Positions 52,581-63,995 of a stretch of 64,000 nucleotides of DNA are shown here, piece by piece. Positions within the stretch are counted from its first letter, which is position 1. Each line of letters begins with the position of its first letter. Source of the stretch: Cyanophora paradoxa (lineage: Eukaryota; Glaucocystophyceae; Cyanophorales; Cyanophoraceae); NCBI GenBank assembly GCA_004431415.1, contig QPMI01000693.1, forward strand, positions 1 to 64,000, in the 5' to 3' direction. The position numbers were made by a program, and so were the translations under genes. The notes beneath the pieces are model-generated. The model had not been told where the DNA came from and did no database searches. It saw nothing but the letters and a program-made list of their open reading frames with translations.

Positions 52581-55459
52581 ATGAACGCTAACACGAAAAT
52601 CGCAACTCCCTGTGAGAGACTCGGTAACCTGTGCAAATTTACACCTGAGAAACATAATTGGGGGTCATTTCTCCATTGTCTCACTCCGAATACTGACAGC
52701 GAGACTGTCATAGAGTATTTCGACCATCAGATTACGGAAAGGATTAATGATGATTTGAAGAAAGGAAAAAACCGACCTACGCCGAATGCATTCAGCCAAA
52801 CGAAATTACCCGTGTCTATCTGGATTATGACGGCTATGTGGATCTTAAACCGGATGTTGCCGATAACTACAAGGAAGCCGATGAATTCATCCGTGAGATG
52901 CGCAACAGACTACACGAACTCACCGGTGCTACCATTGCTGTTTCAGTGCGTCATCGTCCTGTCCATTTCGTTAAGGAAGATGTGACCCAATTTAAGGTAT
53001 CGGGGCATTTCGTCTTTACCGATCTGTGCTGTCGTCATGAAGACATCCCGAAATTCTTAAATGTAATCGGACTAACGCCAAAGGTGGATTATGACCCACT
53101 CGTTTATAAGACAAGGCAGGCGCTTGTTTGTCTGGGTAGTTGCAAGGGTAAATGGTTGGATTCCCAAAACAAGACTAAACGCGATGTTGATAAGGATGTA
53201 GTATTTACCAAATTCGTGGATTGTGAAACCATGTATGACAGCGACTTTTTCGCGCAATTCACGGATTGCCCCACTGTGCTTATCGATGAATCAAACATGT
53301 ATATGTTTGATGCTAACCTAACCCAAGATGAGAAAAACGAACGGTCGGCAAAGGCGGAAGTTGCAAAAGAGCAAATGAAGGAGGAAGGCAAGACTGAAAC
53401 CAAGAAGGAGACGACCAAGAAGGAGACGACCAAGAAGGAGACCACAACAAAGAAGAAGGAGACGGCGACGACAAGCAAAAAAACAACAAAGAAAACGGAG
53501 AGTGAAGAGCAGCCGGAGGAGTCTAATAACGTTTCATTTGAGAAACTGAGAGAAGTCGTGATGGGTCTTAGTGCTGAAAGATCGGATACATACGAAGGTT
53601 GGCTTAATGTTGGTTTCGCAATCGCGAATGTTGGAGAGGAAAACAATATACCACCCACGAAACAGGAGGCGCTGTTTCACGAATACTCCGAGAAAAGCCC
53701 TAAGTATGATTATGATGAATGCGCGAACAAATGGATGAGTATCCGCAAAGGCAAAAAATCCGGTTCCGAAAACAAAACTATAACTTTCGGCTCACTTGTG
53801 CATTATCTGAGAGAGGATAACCCGGACACGTATTATGGACTGTTTAAACCAAGCCGACAGTTTGCATTTATCGATGAGGAGGTGTGTATGGATGAGAATG
53901 ACTATTCCGATGTTAGCGCCATGAATGATAAGATGGCTCAAATCAAATTAGAAATGGATAAGACGCTATTAAGTCAAGGTCTCCCACTTCCTGTTAGCAA
54001 GATCTGTAAAGCATTAATTGGCTACAAAGTGCGGTTTTCACGTGGTCTGTGGTTGATCCTGAATGAGAAAACCGGATTTTGGAAGGTAGATAATAAGTAT
54101 GATGGTGGTATGATAACTCTTATCGGTGAGGTTGTCGGGAAAGCATACTTAGACCGGAGAACCATTGGGCTACCAAGGCGGCAAAGGCGGAGGAACAGAG
54201 CGATAAAAAGGAATTCGCAGTAAAGGCAGCCGCCTGTGCAAAAATTGCGCAAAAACTTAACTGTGGAGGTTACACGAAAGGACTTCTTACATATCTCTCT
54301 CATGACCTTTACGATGAGACATTTGCCGATAGGTTGGATTCAGTCGCGAATGTTGTTGGCTTTGACGATGGCGTTTATGATCTTAACACGTTTGAGTTCC
54401 GTAATGGTCGTTCTTCTGATATGATGACTAAGACAGTCTGTTATAACTATGATATTCCGGTGGATCCTGAGAAGGTCAAACGACTCAATGACTTCTACAT
54501 GGATATCACAGGTGACAATGTCGAACTTGCAAGATACATTAAGGCTGTTTATGCCAAGTCTCTAACGGGTAAAAATAACATGCAGTTTTTCTATATGTTT
54601 ACGGGTATCGGCTCGAACGGAAAGAGCGTAATCGAAAATTTCATGCATAAGACATTTGGCGACTACTCACGAAATATGAGCATTGGGATTTTCACGAAGG
54701 AGGATAAAGGTAATGGAATGATTCCGGAACTTGCGAATAAGCAAGGTGTTAGGCTCGTCCATACAAACGAACCAAACACGGGTAGCAAACTGTTGTCGGG
54801 ACAAATCAAGAATTTCACAGGTTGTGATGAGATCACAGTAAGAACCCTTTTCAGAGAACCCATTTCATTCGTTCCGATGTTTGTTATCGTCATCCTCTGT
54901 AATAATAACCTCGAATTTGATCAGCCCGACAATGCAGTAGCGCGCCGCTTCCGTTCTGTTCCATTTCAGCAGGTCTATGCCGTCGAACCTAAGCCCGGAC
55001 AGAAGAAAGCGGATAAAGACCTTACCGGTTGTTGAATCCCGATAATGACGTAAATGGTGAATGGCGCAGGGCAAACATGGAGATTCTCATAGACATGCTT
55101 AAAAACCATGATGTTAATCATATAATCGACCATCCGCCAAATGCATCCTCGAACATTCCGCTAATTATCTCGCGGACAGCGACCGTATCGGCACATTCCT
55201 AAGGGACAACTACGCTTTGGCGGAGGATAACACGAAATACATAATATGTGACGATCTGTTTAAGGATTGCTCAAATACGATGAGAGATGTTGATAGAAGA
55301 GCAGCGATAACAGGACGAGCTGTAAGCAATAAGGTGATGGAGGTGTTTAAGATCGGCTCGACTGTAAAAAAGGTTGGTGGAAAATCGAAGCGTGTTTATC
55401 TCGGTCTCACAAAGAACCGCGCTAACGATTTTGAAGACGATGACGAAGATGTGGAATAA
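52581..55459 (+). pseudogene. AEP primase, PriCT-2 and SF3 helicase gene, broken by single-base errors
   Basis: This is the complete locus of about 960 codons, read in pieces. Primase: DxD in YLDYDGYV and SxH in VSGHFVF. A Lys/Thr/Glu linker follows near 53,390-53,520. PriCT-2-like region: NVSFEKLREVVMGLSAERSD and TYEGWLNVGFAIA. D5_N-like region at 54,250-54,560. SF3 core: Walker A GIGSNGKS near 54,610, then a Walker B- and sensor-like VIVILCNNNL. Frame breaks lie near 52,770, 54,155, 55,032 and 55,140. The inverted copy is broken elsewhere, so the gene is probably intact in nature. Such proteins prime and unwind DNA for large DNA viruses and plasmids. Confidence 0.78.
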
Positions 55460-55544
55460 AACTTATTGGAAAATATACTATTGATATCTTTTTTATGATC
55501 ATGAACCGTAAGACTCGGTTCTTAATAGAAGGTTACTTTAAGGT

Positions 55545-55845
55545 TACTCGGAGTTACTCGGAGTTACTCAGAGAGGTTACGTAGCGGTTCCGTTAATTTG
55601 TTACCATTTTCAGTATTGATATACCGAATTTCTCTTTATTTCACAGCTGTGAGTTACGGTTACGCAACTTTTTGAATTCTTTCTGAAAATTTGGAGGGGG
55701 GTCTTTTTATAGGTGAAGGTCTAAAACTTGCGTAACCGCGTAACTTGCGTAACCTCTACGACATTATGGTGTCATTTCTCTATTATTTTGGGTTACGTAA
55801 CGTTTCTCCTTGCGTAACTTGTGTAACCTTAACGTAACCTTCTTA
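55545..55845. repeat. GCGTAAC intergenic element, copy 4
   Basis: It has the same block order as the others, with CGGAGTTACT words upstream. It lies downstream of the primase-helicase gene and fills most of the gap 55,460-55,984. Confidence 0.78.
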
Positions 55846-55984
55846 TTAATACATAGATATCACATGTTCTCTCTTGTTATCATTTGTTGGCGTTATAGAA
55901 TGTAGGTAAGACATCGGAAAAAGTGAAAAAATGACATCTTAACTACATATAAGGTTGTTGTGATATATTCATTTGATAATTAAG

Positions 55985-56208
55985 ATGGCTTGCAAACTCC
56001 CGAACGCATCGACATGGGTGAATATCTCATTAAAGACCTTCCGGAAGAGTTAAAACCACTTGCACGCAAGATGGACTTAAAAGGAATACGAGAATACTAT
56101 GAGAGAACCTACCCTGATTTATACAAGAAAAAACAGCGTGTCGAACCATCGGAATGCATCACTGTTAAGGTTCCAAAAGGCGTAAAGGTCAGAATTCAGA
56201 GAATCTAA
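55985..56208 (+). pseudogene. Small protein gene, frameshifted copy
   Basis: It encodes the 74-residue protein described at 59,177. A one-base loss near 56,003 displaces the first six codons. The remainder is open from 55,990. Confidence 0.65.
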
Positions 56209-56272
56209 CACGCTGAATAATATAAAAACAATTTTAACACATGATTAATAGAAACAAAAAGAAACATTTAAA

Positions 56273-56590
56273 ATGAAGATCTTCTACGCTATCAGAGAGC
56301 ATGACGCCCTTCTTTTTTATACGCGATTCTTTGAGAATCCGGAAAACAGATGTATGGATAAATTCGAAGACTTTTGTAAAGAGTTTACCCAAATCGCTTA
56401 TGGTAACACTGAAATACGAAAACCATCAAGGAAGCAAAAATTAAAAGACCTTTTTCAAAACATGCTTTTGTCATTTGATGCTGATAATAGAAATACTGAA
56501 TATCATAATACAGTCACGGGATCTGTTAGGGAACGTCTCCAAGAGAAATTAGCAAAACGAAGAATATCACAATGTGTAACCTCTTGTTAA
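56273..56590 (+). CDS. Small helical protein
   Basis: It encodes 105 residues, charged and helical (KIFYAIREHDALLFYTRFFE, KPSRKQKLKDLFQNMLLSF), ending RRISQCVTSC. It is identical to the inverted copy at 58,795-59,112. No family recognised. Confidence 0.55.
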   Translation: MKIFYAIREHDALLFYTRFFENPENRCMDKFEDFCKEFTQIAYGNTEIRKPSRKQKLKDLFQNMLLSFDADNRNTEYHNTVTGSVRERLQEKLAKRRISQCVTSC

Positions 56591-56805
56591 ACGCACTTTA
56601 AAAAGGGTCTTTTTGCAAACCTCACAGAATCGTGTAGGTTTATGTTTCAATCTACGCAAACAGCTACAATGTCCTGTATAGGTAGTTTTGAGAGTAAAAA
56701 CTTTTAACAATTTGTTAAACGCACTTTAAAAAGGGTCTTTTTTGCAAATCTCCACAGAATTGTGTAGGTTTATGTTTCGACCTACGCAACAGCTACAATG
56801 TCCGA
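56583..56805. repeat. Two tandem repeats of about 100 bases next to the palindrome centre
   Basis: A block beginning TTGTTAAACGCACTTTAAAA and ending CAGCTACAATGTCC occurs twice, about 127 bases apart, with small differences. It is mirrored in the right arm (about 58,590-58,800). No gene is present in 56,591-57,036. Confidence 0.75.
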
Positions 56806-56988
56806 CATGTCGCAAACAGTCCACACATCCATTTATGGTCGAATCTAATGATGCTACATATGGATTCGTCGGAAAAGAGAATTAACATAATGCTCATAGA
56901 AAAACCTTAATATACTCTCTTTTTCCGGCTTACTAAAATAACAAATGCACTTTTGGGGAATATTCCATTTTGTATGTGGAAATATCGC

Positions 56989-58395
56989 GAGAATTATTTA
57001 TTTAAAAGAAAACTGATATATAATGGTTAAGCTAAAATGCCTGCAAGACTCACAAAAGAGATTTTTGTAGAAAGAGCGAAAGCAAAGCATGGCGACAAAT
57101 ACGGATTTGATAAAACCGTTTTTACCAAAGGAACCGAGAAAGTAAAAATATTCTGCTTTGAATGTAATGAATACTTTGACATTTCAGCTAAGAGTTTTTT
57201 AAATAAGAATGGACATAAGAAATGTGGAATTAAAAGAAGAGCTGATAAAAGACGTTCAAACTTAAACGCTTTTATTACTTCTGCACAGTCCATACATGGA
57301 GATAAGTATAACTACGACAGTGTGGAATATGTTAGTAGCACAAATGAGGTTACCATTAAGTGTCTTTCTTGCAATGAAGTTTTTTCACAGACCCCACGAG
57401 ACCATTTAAGGGGACATGGTTGTAAAGAGTGTGGAAACCGAACAGCGGGAGATAAAAAAAGAAACACAAAAGAAGATTTTGTGGAAAAGGCGCGAGAAAT
57501 TCATGGACTAAAATATGGATTTGATAAGGTTGTTTATACGAAAGCAAGTGAAAAGGTTAATATTTACTGCTCTGAATGTAATGAATACTTCTTAGCGACT
57601 CCCAATCATCTGATAAATGGTCGAGGTCATAAAAAATGTGGAATACAGAGAAGAGCCAATAAACGACGCTCTGACATTGCAACTCTTTTAGATTCCGCCC
57701 GTTCCATCCATGGTGATAAATATGATTACTCAAAGGTAAAATTTGGAACTATTGCAAAGAAAGTGATCATAACTTGTAAAAAATGCAATAGTGACTTTTC
57801 CCAAACTTTGGGTAGTCACATTGGGAGCAAAACAGGATGTCCGAAATGCGGACGCAAAACAGTGGGACTTAAAAATAGAAATTCTACACTCGAAGTTATT
57901 GAAAGGTTTAAAGAAATTCATGGTGATCTTTTCGATTATTCAAATGTCGAATTTGTCACAATGCGAACACCTGTGAAAATAAAGTGTAATTCATGTGAAT
58001 CCCTTTTCGAAAGAACACCCCACGAACACTGTCGGAGCGGTTGCCCCAAATGCAAACGTGGTATTTCAAAAGGAGAGAAAGAAGTTCAAAAAGTGTTAGA
58101 CTCTTTAAAAATAGAATATTCACAACAGTTTTGTTTTAAAGATTGTCGCCATAAACAGCCTCTCAAATTTGATTTTTATATCCCTTCTTTAAGATTTGGG
58201 ATTGAATATGACGGAGAACAGCATTTTTACCCAATCGAGCGGTTTAATGGAGAGGAAGGACTAAGACTGACACAGATAAGAGATGGAATAAAAAACAGAT
58301 ACTGTGAGACCAACAACATTAGACTTTTAAGGATACCATATACTGAAAAAGACATTAAAGGATGTATCGACAACTTCTTAAAAAACCTCTGAAAA
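56989..58395. other. Unique 1.4-kb loop between the inverted-repeat arms
   Basis: This is the only single-copy sequence in the right part of the window. It carries just the nuclease gene at 57,037 with about 45 bases before it. The loop resembles the small single-copy region of a genome with inverted repeats, or an insertion that disrupted a perfect palindrome. Confidence 0.7.
57037..58392 (+). CDS. Nuclease with five zinc-ribbon modules and a PD-(D/E)XK/Vsr-like C-terminus
   Basis: It encodes 451 residues. Five modules of about 60-70 residues start near 8, 78, 147, 217 and 286. Each has a core of the type IHGDKYxYxxVxY followed by CxxC and a second CxxC or KKCG pair, as in DUF723-like repeats of giant-virus and phage proteins. 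The C-terminal 105 residues contain KFDFYIPSLRFGIEYDGEQHF, a pattern of PD-(D/E)XK/Vsr-like endonucleases, then RDGIKNRYCETNNIRLLRI. Probably a sequence-specific DNA endonuclease of homing type. Its start is about 48 bases from the left arm and its stop 3 bases from the right arm. Confidence 0.72.
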   Translation: MPARLTKEIFVERAKAKHGDKYGFDKTVFTKGTEKVKIFCFECNEYFDISAKSFLNKNGHKKCGIKRRADKRRSNLNAFITSAQSIHGDKYNYDSVEYVSSTNEVTIKCLSCNEVFSQTPRDHLRGHGCKECGNRTAGDKKRNTKEDFVEKAREIHGLKYGFDKVVYTKASEKVNIYCSECNEYFLATPNHLINGRGHKKCGIQRRANKRRSDIATLLDSARSIHGDKYDYSKVKFGTIAKKVIITCKKCNSDFSQTLGSHIGSKTGCPKCGRKTVGLKNRNSTLEVIERFKEIHGDLFDYSNVEFVTMRTPVKIKCNSCESLFERTPHEHCRSGCPKCKRGISKGEKEVQKVLDSLKIEYSQQFCFKDCRHKQPLKFDFYIPSLRFGIEYDGEQHFYPIERFNGEEGLRLTQIRDGIKNRYCETNNIRLLRIPYTEKDIKGCIDNFLKNL

Positions 58396-58794
58396 AGCGA
58401 TATTTCCACATACAAAATGGAATATTCCCCAAAAGTGCATTTGTTATTTTAGTAAGCCGGAAAAAGAGAGTATATTAAGGTTTTTCTATGAGCATTATGT
58501 TAATTCTCTTTTCCGACGAATCCATATGTAGCATCATTAGATTCGACCATAAATGGATGTGTGGACTGTTTGCGACATGTCGGACATTGTAGCTGTTGCG
58601 TAGGTCGAAACATAAACCTACACAATTCTGTGGAGATTTGCAAAAAAGACCCTTTTTAAAGTGCGTTTAACAAATTGTTAAAAGTTTTTACTCTCAAAAC
58701 TACCTATACAGGACATTGTAGCTGTTTGCGTAGATTGAAACATAAACCTACACGATTCTGTGAGGTTTGCAAAAAGACCCTTTTTAAAGTGCGT

Positions 58795-59112
58795 TTAACA
58801 AGAGGTTACACATTGTGATATTCTTCGTTTTGCTAATTTCTCTTGGAGACGTTCCCTAACAGATCCCGTGACTGTATTATGATATTCAGTATTTCTATTA
58901 TCAGCATCAAATGACAAAAGCATGTTTTGAAAAAGGTCTTTTAATTTTTGCTTCCTTGATGGTTTTCGTATTTCAGTGTTACCATAAGCGATTTGGGTAA
59001 ACTCTTTACAAAAGTCTTCGAATTTATCCATACATCTGTTTTCCGGATTCTCAAAGAATCGCGTATAAAAAAGAAGGGCGTCATGCTCTCTGATAGCGTA
59101 GAAGATCTTCAT
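58795..59112 (-). CDS. Inverted copy of the small helical protein
   Basis: It is intact and identical to 56,273-56,590. Confidence 0.55.
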   Translation of the reverse strand: MKIFYAIREHDALLFYTRFFENPENRCMDKFEDFCKEFTQIAYGNTEIRKPSRKQKLKDLFQNMLLSFDADNRNTEYHNTVTGSVRERLQEKLAKRRISQCVTSC

Positions 59113-59176
59113 TTTAAATGTTTCTTTTTGTTTCTATTAATCATGTGTTAAAATTGTTTTTATATTATTCAGCGTG

Positions 59177-59401
59177 TTAGATTCTCTGAATTCTGACCTT
59201 TACGCCTTTTGGAACCTTAACAGTGATGCATTCCGATGGTTCGACACGCTGTTTTTTCTTGTATAAATCAGGGTAGGTTCTCTCATAGTATTCTCGTATT
59301 CCTTTTAAGTCCATCTTGCGTGCAAGTGGTTTTAACTCTTCCGGAAGGTCTTTAATGAGATATTCACCCATGTCGATGCGTTCGGGGAGTTTGCAAGCCA
59401 T
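59177..59401 (-). CDS. Small 74-residue basic protein (intact copy)
   Basis: From ATG 59,401 it encodes MACKLPERIDMGEYLIKDLP, a charged helical middle and a basic beta-like end (CITVKVPKGVKVRIQRI). It is the intact version of the frameshifted frame at 55,985. The compact C-terminus could bind nucleic acid; no family recognised. Confidence 0.58.
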   Translation of the reverse strand: MACKLPERIDMGEYLIKDLPEELKPLARKMDLKGIREYYERTYPDLYKKKQRVEPSECITVKVPKGVKVRIQRI

Positions 59402-59539
59402 CTTAATTATCAAATGAATATATCACAACAACCTTATATGTAGTTAAGATGTCATTTTTTCACTTTTTCCGATGTCTTACCTACATTCTATAACGCCAAC
59501 AAATGATAACAAGAGAGAACATGTGATATCTATGTATTA

Positions 59540-59840
59540 ATAAGAAGGTTACGTTAAGGTTACACAAGTTACGCAAGGAGAAACGTTACGTAACCCAAAA
59601 TAATAGAGAAATGACACCATAATGTCGTAGAGGTTACGCAAGTTACGCGGTTACGCAAGTTTTAGACCTTCACCTATAAAAAGACCCCCCTCCAAATTTT
59701 CAGAAAGAATTCAAAAAGTTGCGTAACCGTAACTCACAGCTGTGAAATAAAGAGAAATTCGGTATATCAATACTGAAAATGGTAACAAATTAACGGAACC
59801 GCTACGTAACCTCTCTGAGTAACTCCGAGTAACTCCGAGT
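59540..59840. repeat. GCGTAAC intergenic element, inverted copy of element 4
   Basis: It is the reverse complement of 55,545-55,845 and lies just downstream of the inverted primase-helicase gene. Confidence 0.78.
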
Positions 59841-59926
59841 AACCTTAAAGTAACCTTCTATTAAGAACCGAGTCTTACGGTTCATGATCATAAAAAAGAT
59901 ATCAATAGTATATTTTCCAATAAGTT

Positions 59927-62806
59927 TTATTCCACATCTTCGTCATCGTCTTCAAAATCGTTAGCGCGGTTCTTTGTGAGACCGAGATAAACACGCTTCG
60001 ATTTTCCACCAACCTTTTTTACAGTCGAGCCGATCTTAAACACCTCCATCACCTTATTGCTTACAGCTCGTCCTGTTATCGCTGCTCTTCTATCAACATC
60101 TCTCATCGTATTTGAGCAATCCTTAAACAGATCGTCACATATTATGTATTTCGTGTTATCCTCCGCCAAAGCGTAGTTGTCCCTTAGGAATGTGCCGATA
60201 CGGTCGCTGTCCGCGAGATAATTAGCGGAATGTTCGAGGATGCATTTGGGCGGATGGTCGATTATATGATTAACATCATGGTTTTTAAGCATGTCTATGA
60301 GAATCTCCATGTTTGCCCTGCGCCATTCACCATTTACGTCATTATCGGGATTCAACAACCCGGTAAGGTCTTTATCCGCTTTCTTCTGTCCGGGCTTAGG
60401 TTCGACGGCATAGACCTGCTGAAATGGAACAGAACGGAAGCGGCGCGCTACTGCATTGTCGGGCTGATCAAATTCGAGGTTATTATTACAGAGGATGACG
60501 ATAACAAACATCGGAACGAATGAAATGGGTTCTCTGAAAAGGGTTCTTACTGTGATCTCATCACAACCTGTGAAATTCTTGATTTGTCCCGACAACAGTT
60601 TGCTACCCGTGTTTGGTTCGTTTGTATGGACGAGCCTAACACCTTGCTTATTCGCAAGTTCCGGAATCATTCCATTACCTTTATCCTCCTTCGTGAAAAT
60701 CCCAATGCTCATATTTCGTGAGTAGTCGCCAAATGTCTTATGCATGAAATTTTCGATTACGCTCTTTCCGTTCGAGCCGATACCCGTAAACATATAGAAA
60801 AACTGCATGTTATTTTTACCCGTTAGAGACTTGGCATAAACAGCCTTAATGTATCTTGCAAGTTCGACATTGTCACCTGTGATATCCATGTAGAAGTCAT
60901 TGAGTCGTTTGACCTTCTCAGGATCCACCGGAATATCATAGTTATAACAGACTGTCTTAGTCATCATATCAGAAGAACGACCATTACGGAACTCAAACGT
61001 GTTAAGATCATAAACGCCATCGTCAAAGCCAACAACATTCGCGACTGAATCCAACCTATCGGCAAATGTCTCATCGTAAAGGTCATGAGAGAGATATGTA
61101 AGAAGTCCTTTCGTGTAACCTCCACAGTTAAGTTTTTGCGCAATTTTTGCACAGGCGGCTGCCTTTACTGCGAATTCCTTTTTATCGCTCTGTTCCTCCG
61201 CCTTTGCCGCCTTGGTAGCCAATGGTTCTCCCGGTCTAAGTATGCTTTCCGACAACCTCACCGATAAGAGTTATCATACCACCATCATACTTATTATCTA
61301 CCTTCCAAAATCCGGTTTTCTCATTCAGGATCAACCACAGACCACGTGAAAACCGCACTTTGTAGCCAATTAATGCTTTACAGATCTTGCTAACAGGAAG
61401 TGGGAGACCTTGACTTAATAGCGTCTTATCCATTTCTAATTTGATTTGAGCCATCTTATCATTCATGGCGCTAACATCGGAATAGTCATTCTCATCCATA
61501 CACACCTCCTCATCGATAAATGCAAACTGTCGGCTTGGTTTAAACAGTCCATAATACGTGTCCGGGTTATCCTCTCTCAGATAATGCACAAGTGAGCCGA
61601 AAGTTATAGTTTTGTTTTCGGAACCGGATTTTTTGCCTTTGCGGATACTCATCCATTTGTTCGCGCATTCATCATAATCATACTTAGGGCTTTTCTCGGA
61701 GTATTCGTGAAACAGCGCCTCCTGTTTCGTGGGTGGTATATTGTTTTCCTCTCCAACATTCGCGATTGCGAAACCAACATTAAGCCAACCTTCGTATGTA
61801 TCCGATCTTTCAGCACTAAGACCCATCACGACTTCTCTCAGTTTCTCAAATGAAACGTTATTAGACTCCTCCGGCTGCTCTTCACTCTCCGTTTTCTTTG
61901 TTGTTTTTTTGCTTGTCGTCGCCGTCTCCTTCTTCTTTGTTGTGGTCTCCTTCTTGGTCGTCTCCTTCTTGGTCGTCTCCTTCTTGGTTTCAGTCTTGCC
62001 TTCCTCCTTCATTTGCTCTTTTGCAACTTCCGCCTTTGCCGACCGTTCGTTTTTCTCATCTTGGGTTAGGTTAGCATCAAACATATACATGTTTGATTCA
62101 TCGATAAGCACAGTGGGCAATCCGTGAATTGCGCGAAAAAGTCGCTGTCATACATGGTTTCACAATCCACGAATTTGGTAAATACTACATCCTTATCAAC
62201 ATCGCGTTTAGTCTTGTTTTGGGAATCCAACCATTTACCCTTGCAACTACCCAGACAAACAAGCGCCTGCCTTGTCTTATAAACGAGTGGGTCATAATCC
62301 ACCTTTGGCGTTAGTCCGATTACATTTAAGAATTTCGGGATGTCTTCATGACGACAGCACAGATCGGTAAAGACGAAATGCCCCGATACCTTAAATTGGG
62401 TCACATCTTCCTTAACGAAATGGACAGGACGATGACGCACTGAAACAGCAATGGTAGCACCGGTGAGTTCGTGTAGTCTGTTGCGCATCTCACGGATGAA
62501 TTCATCGGCTTCCTTGTAGTTATCGGCAACATCCGGTTTAAGATCCACATAGCCGTCATAATCCAGATAGACACGGGTAATTTCGTTTGGCTGAATGCAT
62601 TCGGCGTAGGTCGGTTTTTTTCCTTTCTTCAAATCATCATTAATCCTTTCCGTAATCTGATGGTCGAAATACTCTATGACAGTCTCGCTGTCAGTATTCG
62701 GAGTGAGACAATGGAGAAATGACCCCCAATTATGTTTCTCAGGTGTAAATTTGCACAGGTTACCGAGTCTCTCACAGGGAGTTGCGATTTTCGTGTTAGC
62801 GTTCAT
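59927..62806 (-). pseudogene. Inverted copy of the AEP primase-SF3 helicase gene, broken at two or more other sites
   Basis: It starts at 62,806 with the primase domain open to about 62,110, then a frame break, the linker and PriCT-2 region open to about 61,250, another break, and the D5_N-SF3 part open to the stop at 59,927. Walker A GIGSNGKS lies near 60,770-60,790. The C-terminal part, which is split in the forward copy, is continuous here through FEDDDEDVE. The breaks differ from those in the 52,581 copy, and the primase part is also open in the 40,881 copy, so every region is intact in at least one copy. Confidence 0.78.
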
Positions 62807-62984
62807 TTTCAGCGATTGGTTCTTAACTTTCTCAAAGAAAATAATCCGAGGAATTGATGAATTCCTTTTTACCTTATCTTCTCAGCAAGTCCTTAAATGC
62901 TTTTCGGTTGCCCACGGCACTTTAATGATTTGGCTTAGGTTATAAAAAGAGAAAGTAAAGCGTCATTTTTTCACCTCCTACCAA

Positions 62985-63434
62985 TCAATTCGCTACGATT
63001 TTTTCCGATGATGCATCGGGATTACAAGTATTGTATTTACGAGGTCGTCCCCCTTTCTTTGCCGTCTCTTGCTCAGTTACCTTAGAAGCCTTTTCGAGGC
63101 GTTTCCGTTCTTGGTAGTTCCGCGTTATCTCTTTCCTTCTATTCCTAAATTTTTCATCCTCCGCATATCGCCGCTGAATATACAAAGCCATCTTTTCCAA
63201 TCTCTCCGGTGGATTAACTGTTTTCTCACCATTTGCGATTCTTTGTTGTTTCATCTCCTGATACTTTACACGCTTCCTCTCCGCATCTTTTGCCCTTCTT
63301 ATTCTTGCCTTTTCTTCCCGTTCTTCCTCAGTCAATCCTGTTTTTTCCTTCTTTATATTCCTTTCAACCGGTGGGACAGGTTCCCCATTCTGAATAGCGA
63401 AAAGCTCTTGGTTTGATTTCCGAGTATTCGCCAT
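62985..63434 (-). CDS. Inverted copy of the basic AT-hook-like protein
   Basis: It is intact and identical to 40,252-40,701, including the GRPRK end. This shows that the truncated reading at 51,954 is an error. Confidence 0.65.
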   Translation of the reverse strand: MANTRKSNQELFAIQNGEPVPPVERNIKKEKTGLTEEEREEKARIRRAKDAERKRVKYQEMKQQRIANGEKTVNPPERLEKMALYIQRRYAEDEKFRNRRKEITRNYQERKRLEKASKVTEQETAKKGGRPRKYNTCNPDASSEKIVAN

Positions 63435-63585
63435 TATTCCTCTATATAAGAGTTAGATAATATCCCTTTCACTTCTCTTTTAAGTCAAACCCTTAAATAC
63501 CTTTCTGTGTTTTACAGCGTCAATTTTTGGACATCAACCGTAAAACTTGTAACAAAATTTTCAATCTGTAACAGTAAAGTGTAAC

Positions 63586-63956
63586 ATGGAAGGCATCGAA
63601 TACATTGAAATTGTAACGGATGAAATGGAAATGGGCGAATATCAACATGAGATGGGCAAATATCAACATGAGATGGGCGAATATCAACATGGGATGGGCA
63701 AATATCAACATGAGATGGGCGAATATCAACATGAGATGTCCATGTGGAAGCGTATTTAATGCATAGTTACAGGTTAAGTAATGACGGTGATTATACACCT
63801 TCCGATGTAATCCATGCTGAAATAGAAGAGCTTATAGACTTTCCGATTTCAAAAACAGCCATCGGAATCGTGATTAAGCGCATTTTCGGGATTAAATCAC
63901 ATGCTGTAAGAATTGATGGCGTTCTTAAAAGAGTGTTCGACATTGAGAAACTCTAA
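63586..63956 (+). pseudogene. Inverted copy of the EYQHEMGK repeat gene, frameshifted
   Basis: The repeat region is open from ATG 63,586, and the winged-helix-like part is open in another frame to 63,956. The break is near 63,740, a different place from the break in the 51,432 copy. Confidence 0.65.
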
Positions 63957-63995
63957 GTTAATTAAAGAAACTGTAACAGATAGTAGCACAACCCA

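Larger units (their letters stand above)
41352..53043. repeat. Direct repeat, copy 2 (11.7 kb)
   Basis: It matches 29,627-41,344 base for base apart from scattered one-base changes, mostly losses in G or C runs. Because each copy is sometimes the better one (the run near 32,868 is shorter in copy 1 than at 44,578), the differences look like read errors. Beyond 53,043 this copy continues into the remainder of the primase-helicase gene. Confidence 0.85.
51388..56988. repeat. Left arm of the 5.6-kb inverted repeat
   Basis: It is the reverse complement of 58,396-64,000. The inner edge is sharp at AAATATCGC (56,988). The outer edge lies beyond the window because the right arm is still matching at 64,000. 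Differences are single-base length changes in homopolymers. Confidence 0.88.

Noticed and set aside
56989-58395. Palindrome as a simple fold-back read artefact
   Set aside because: A 1.4-kb unique gene-bearing loop separates the arms; I still flag assembly error as possible.
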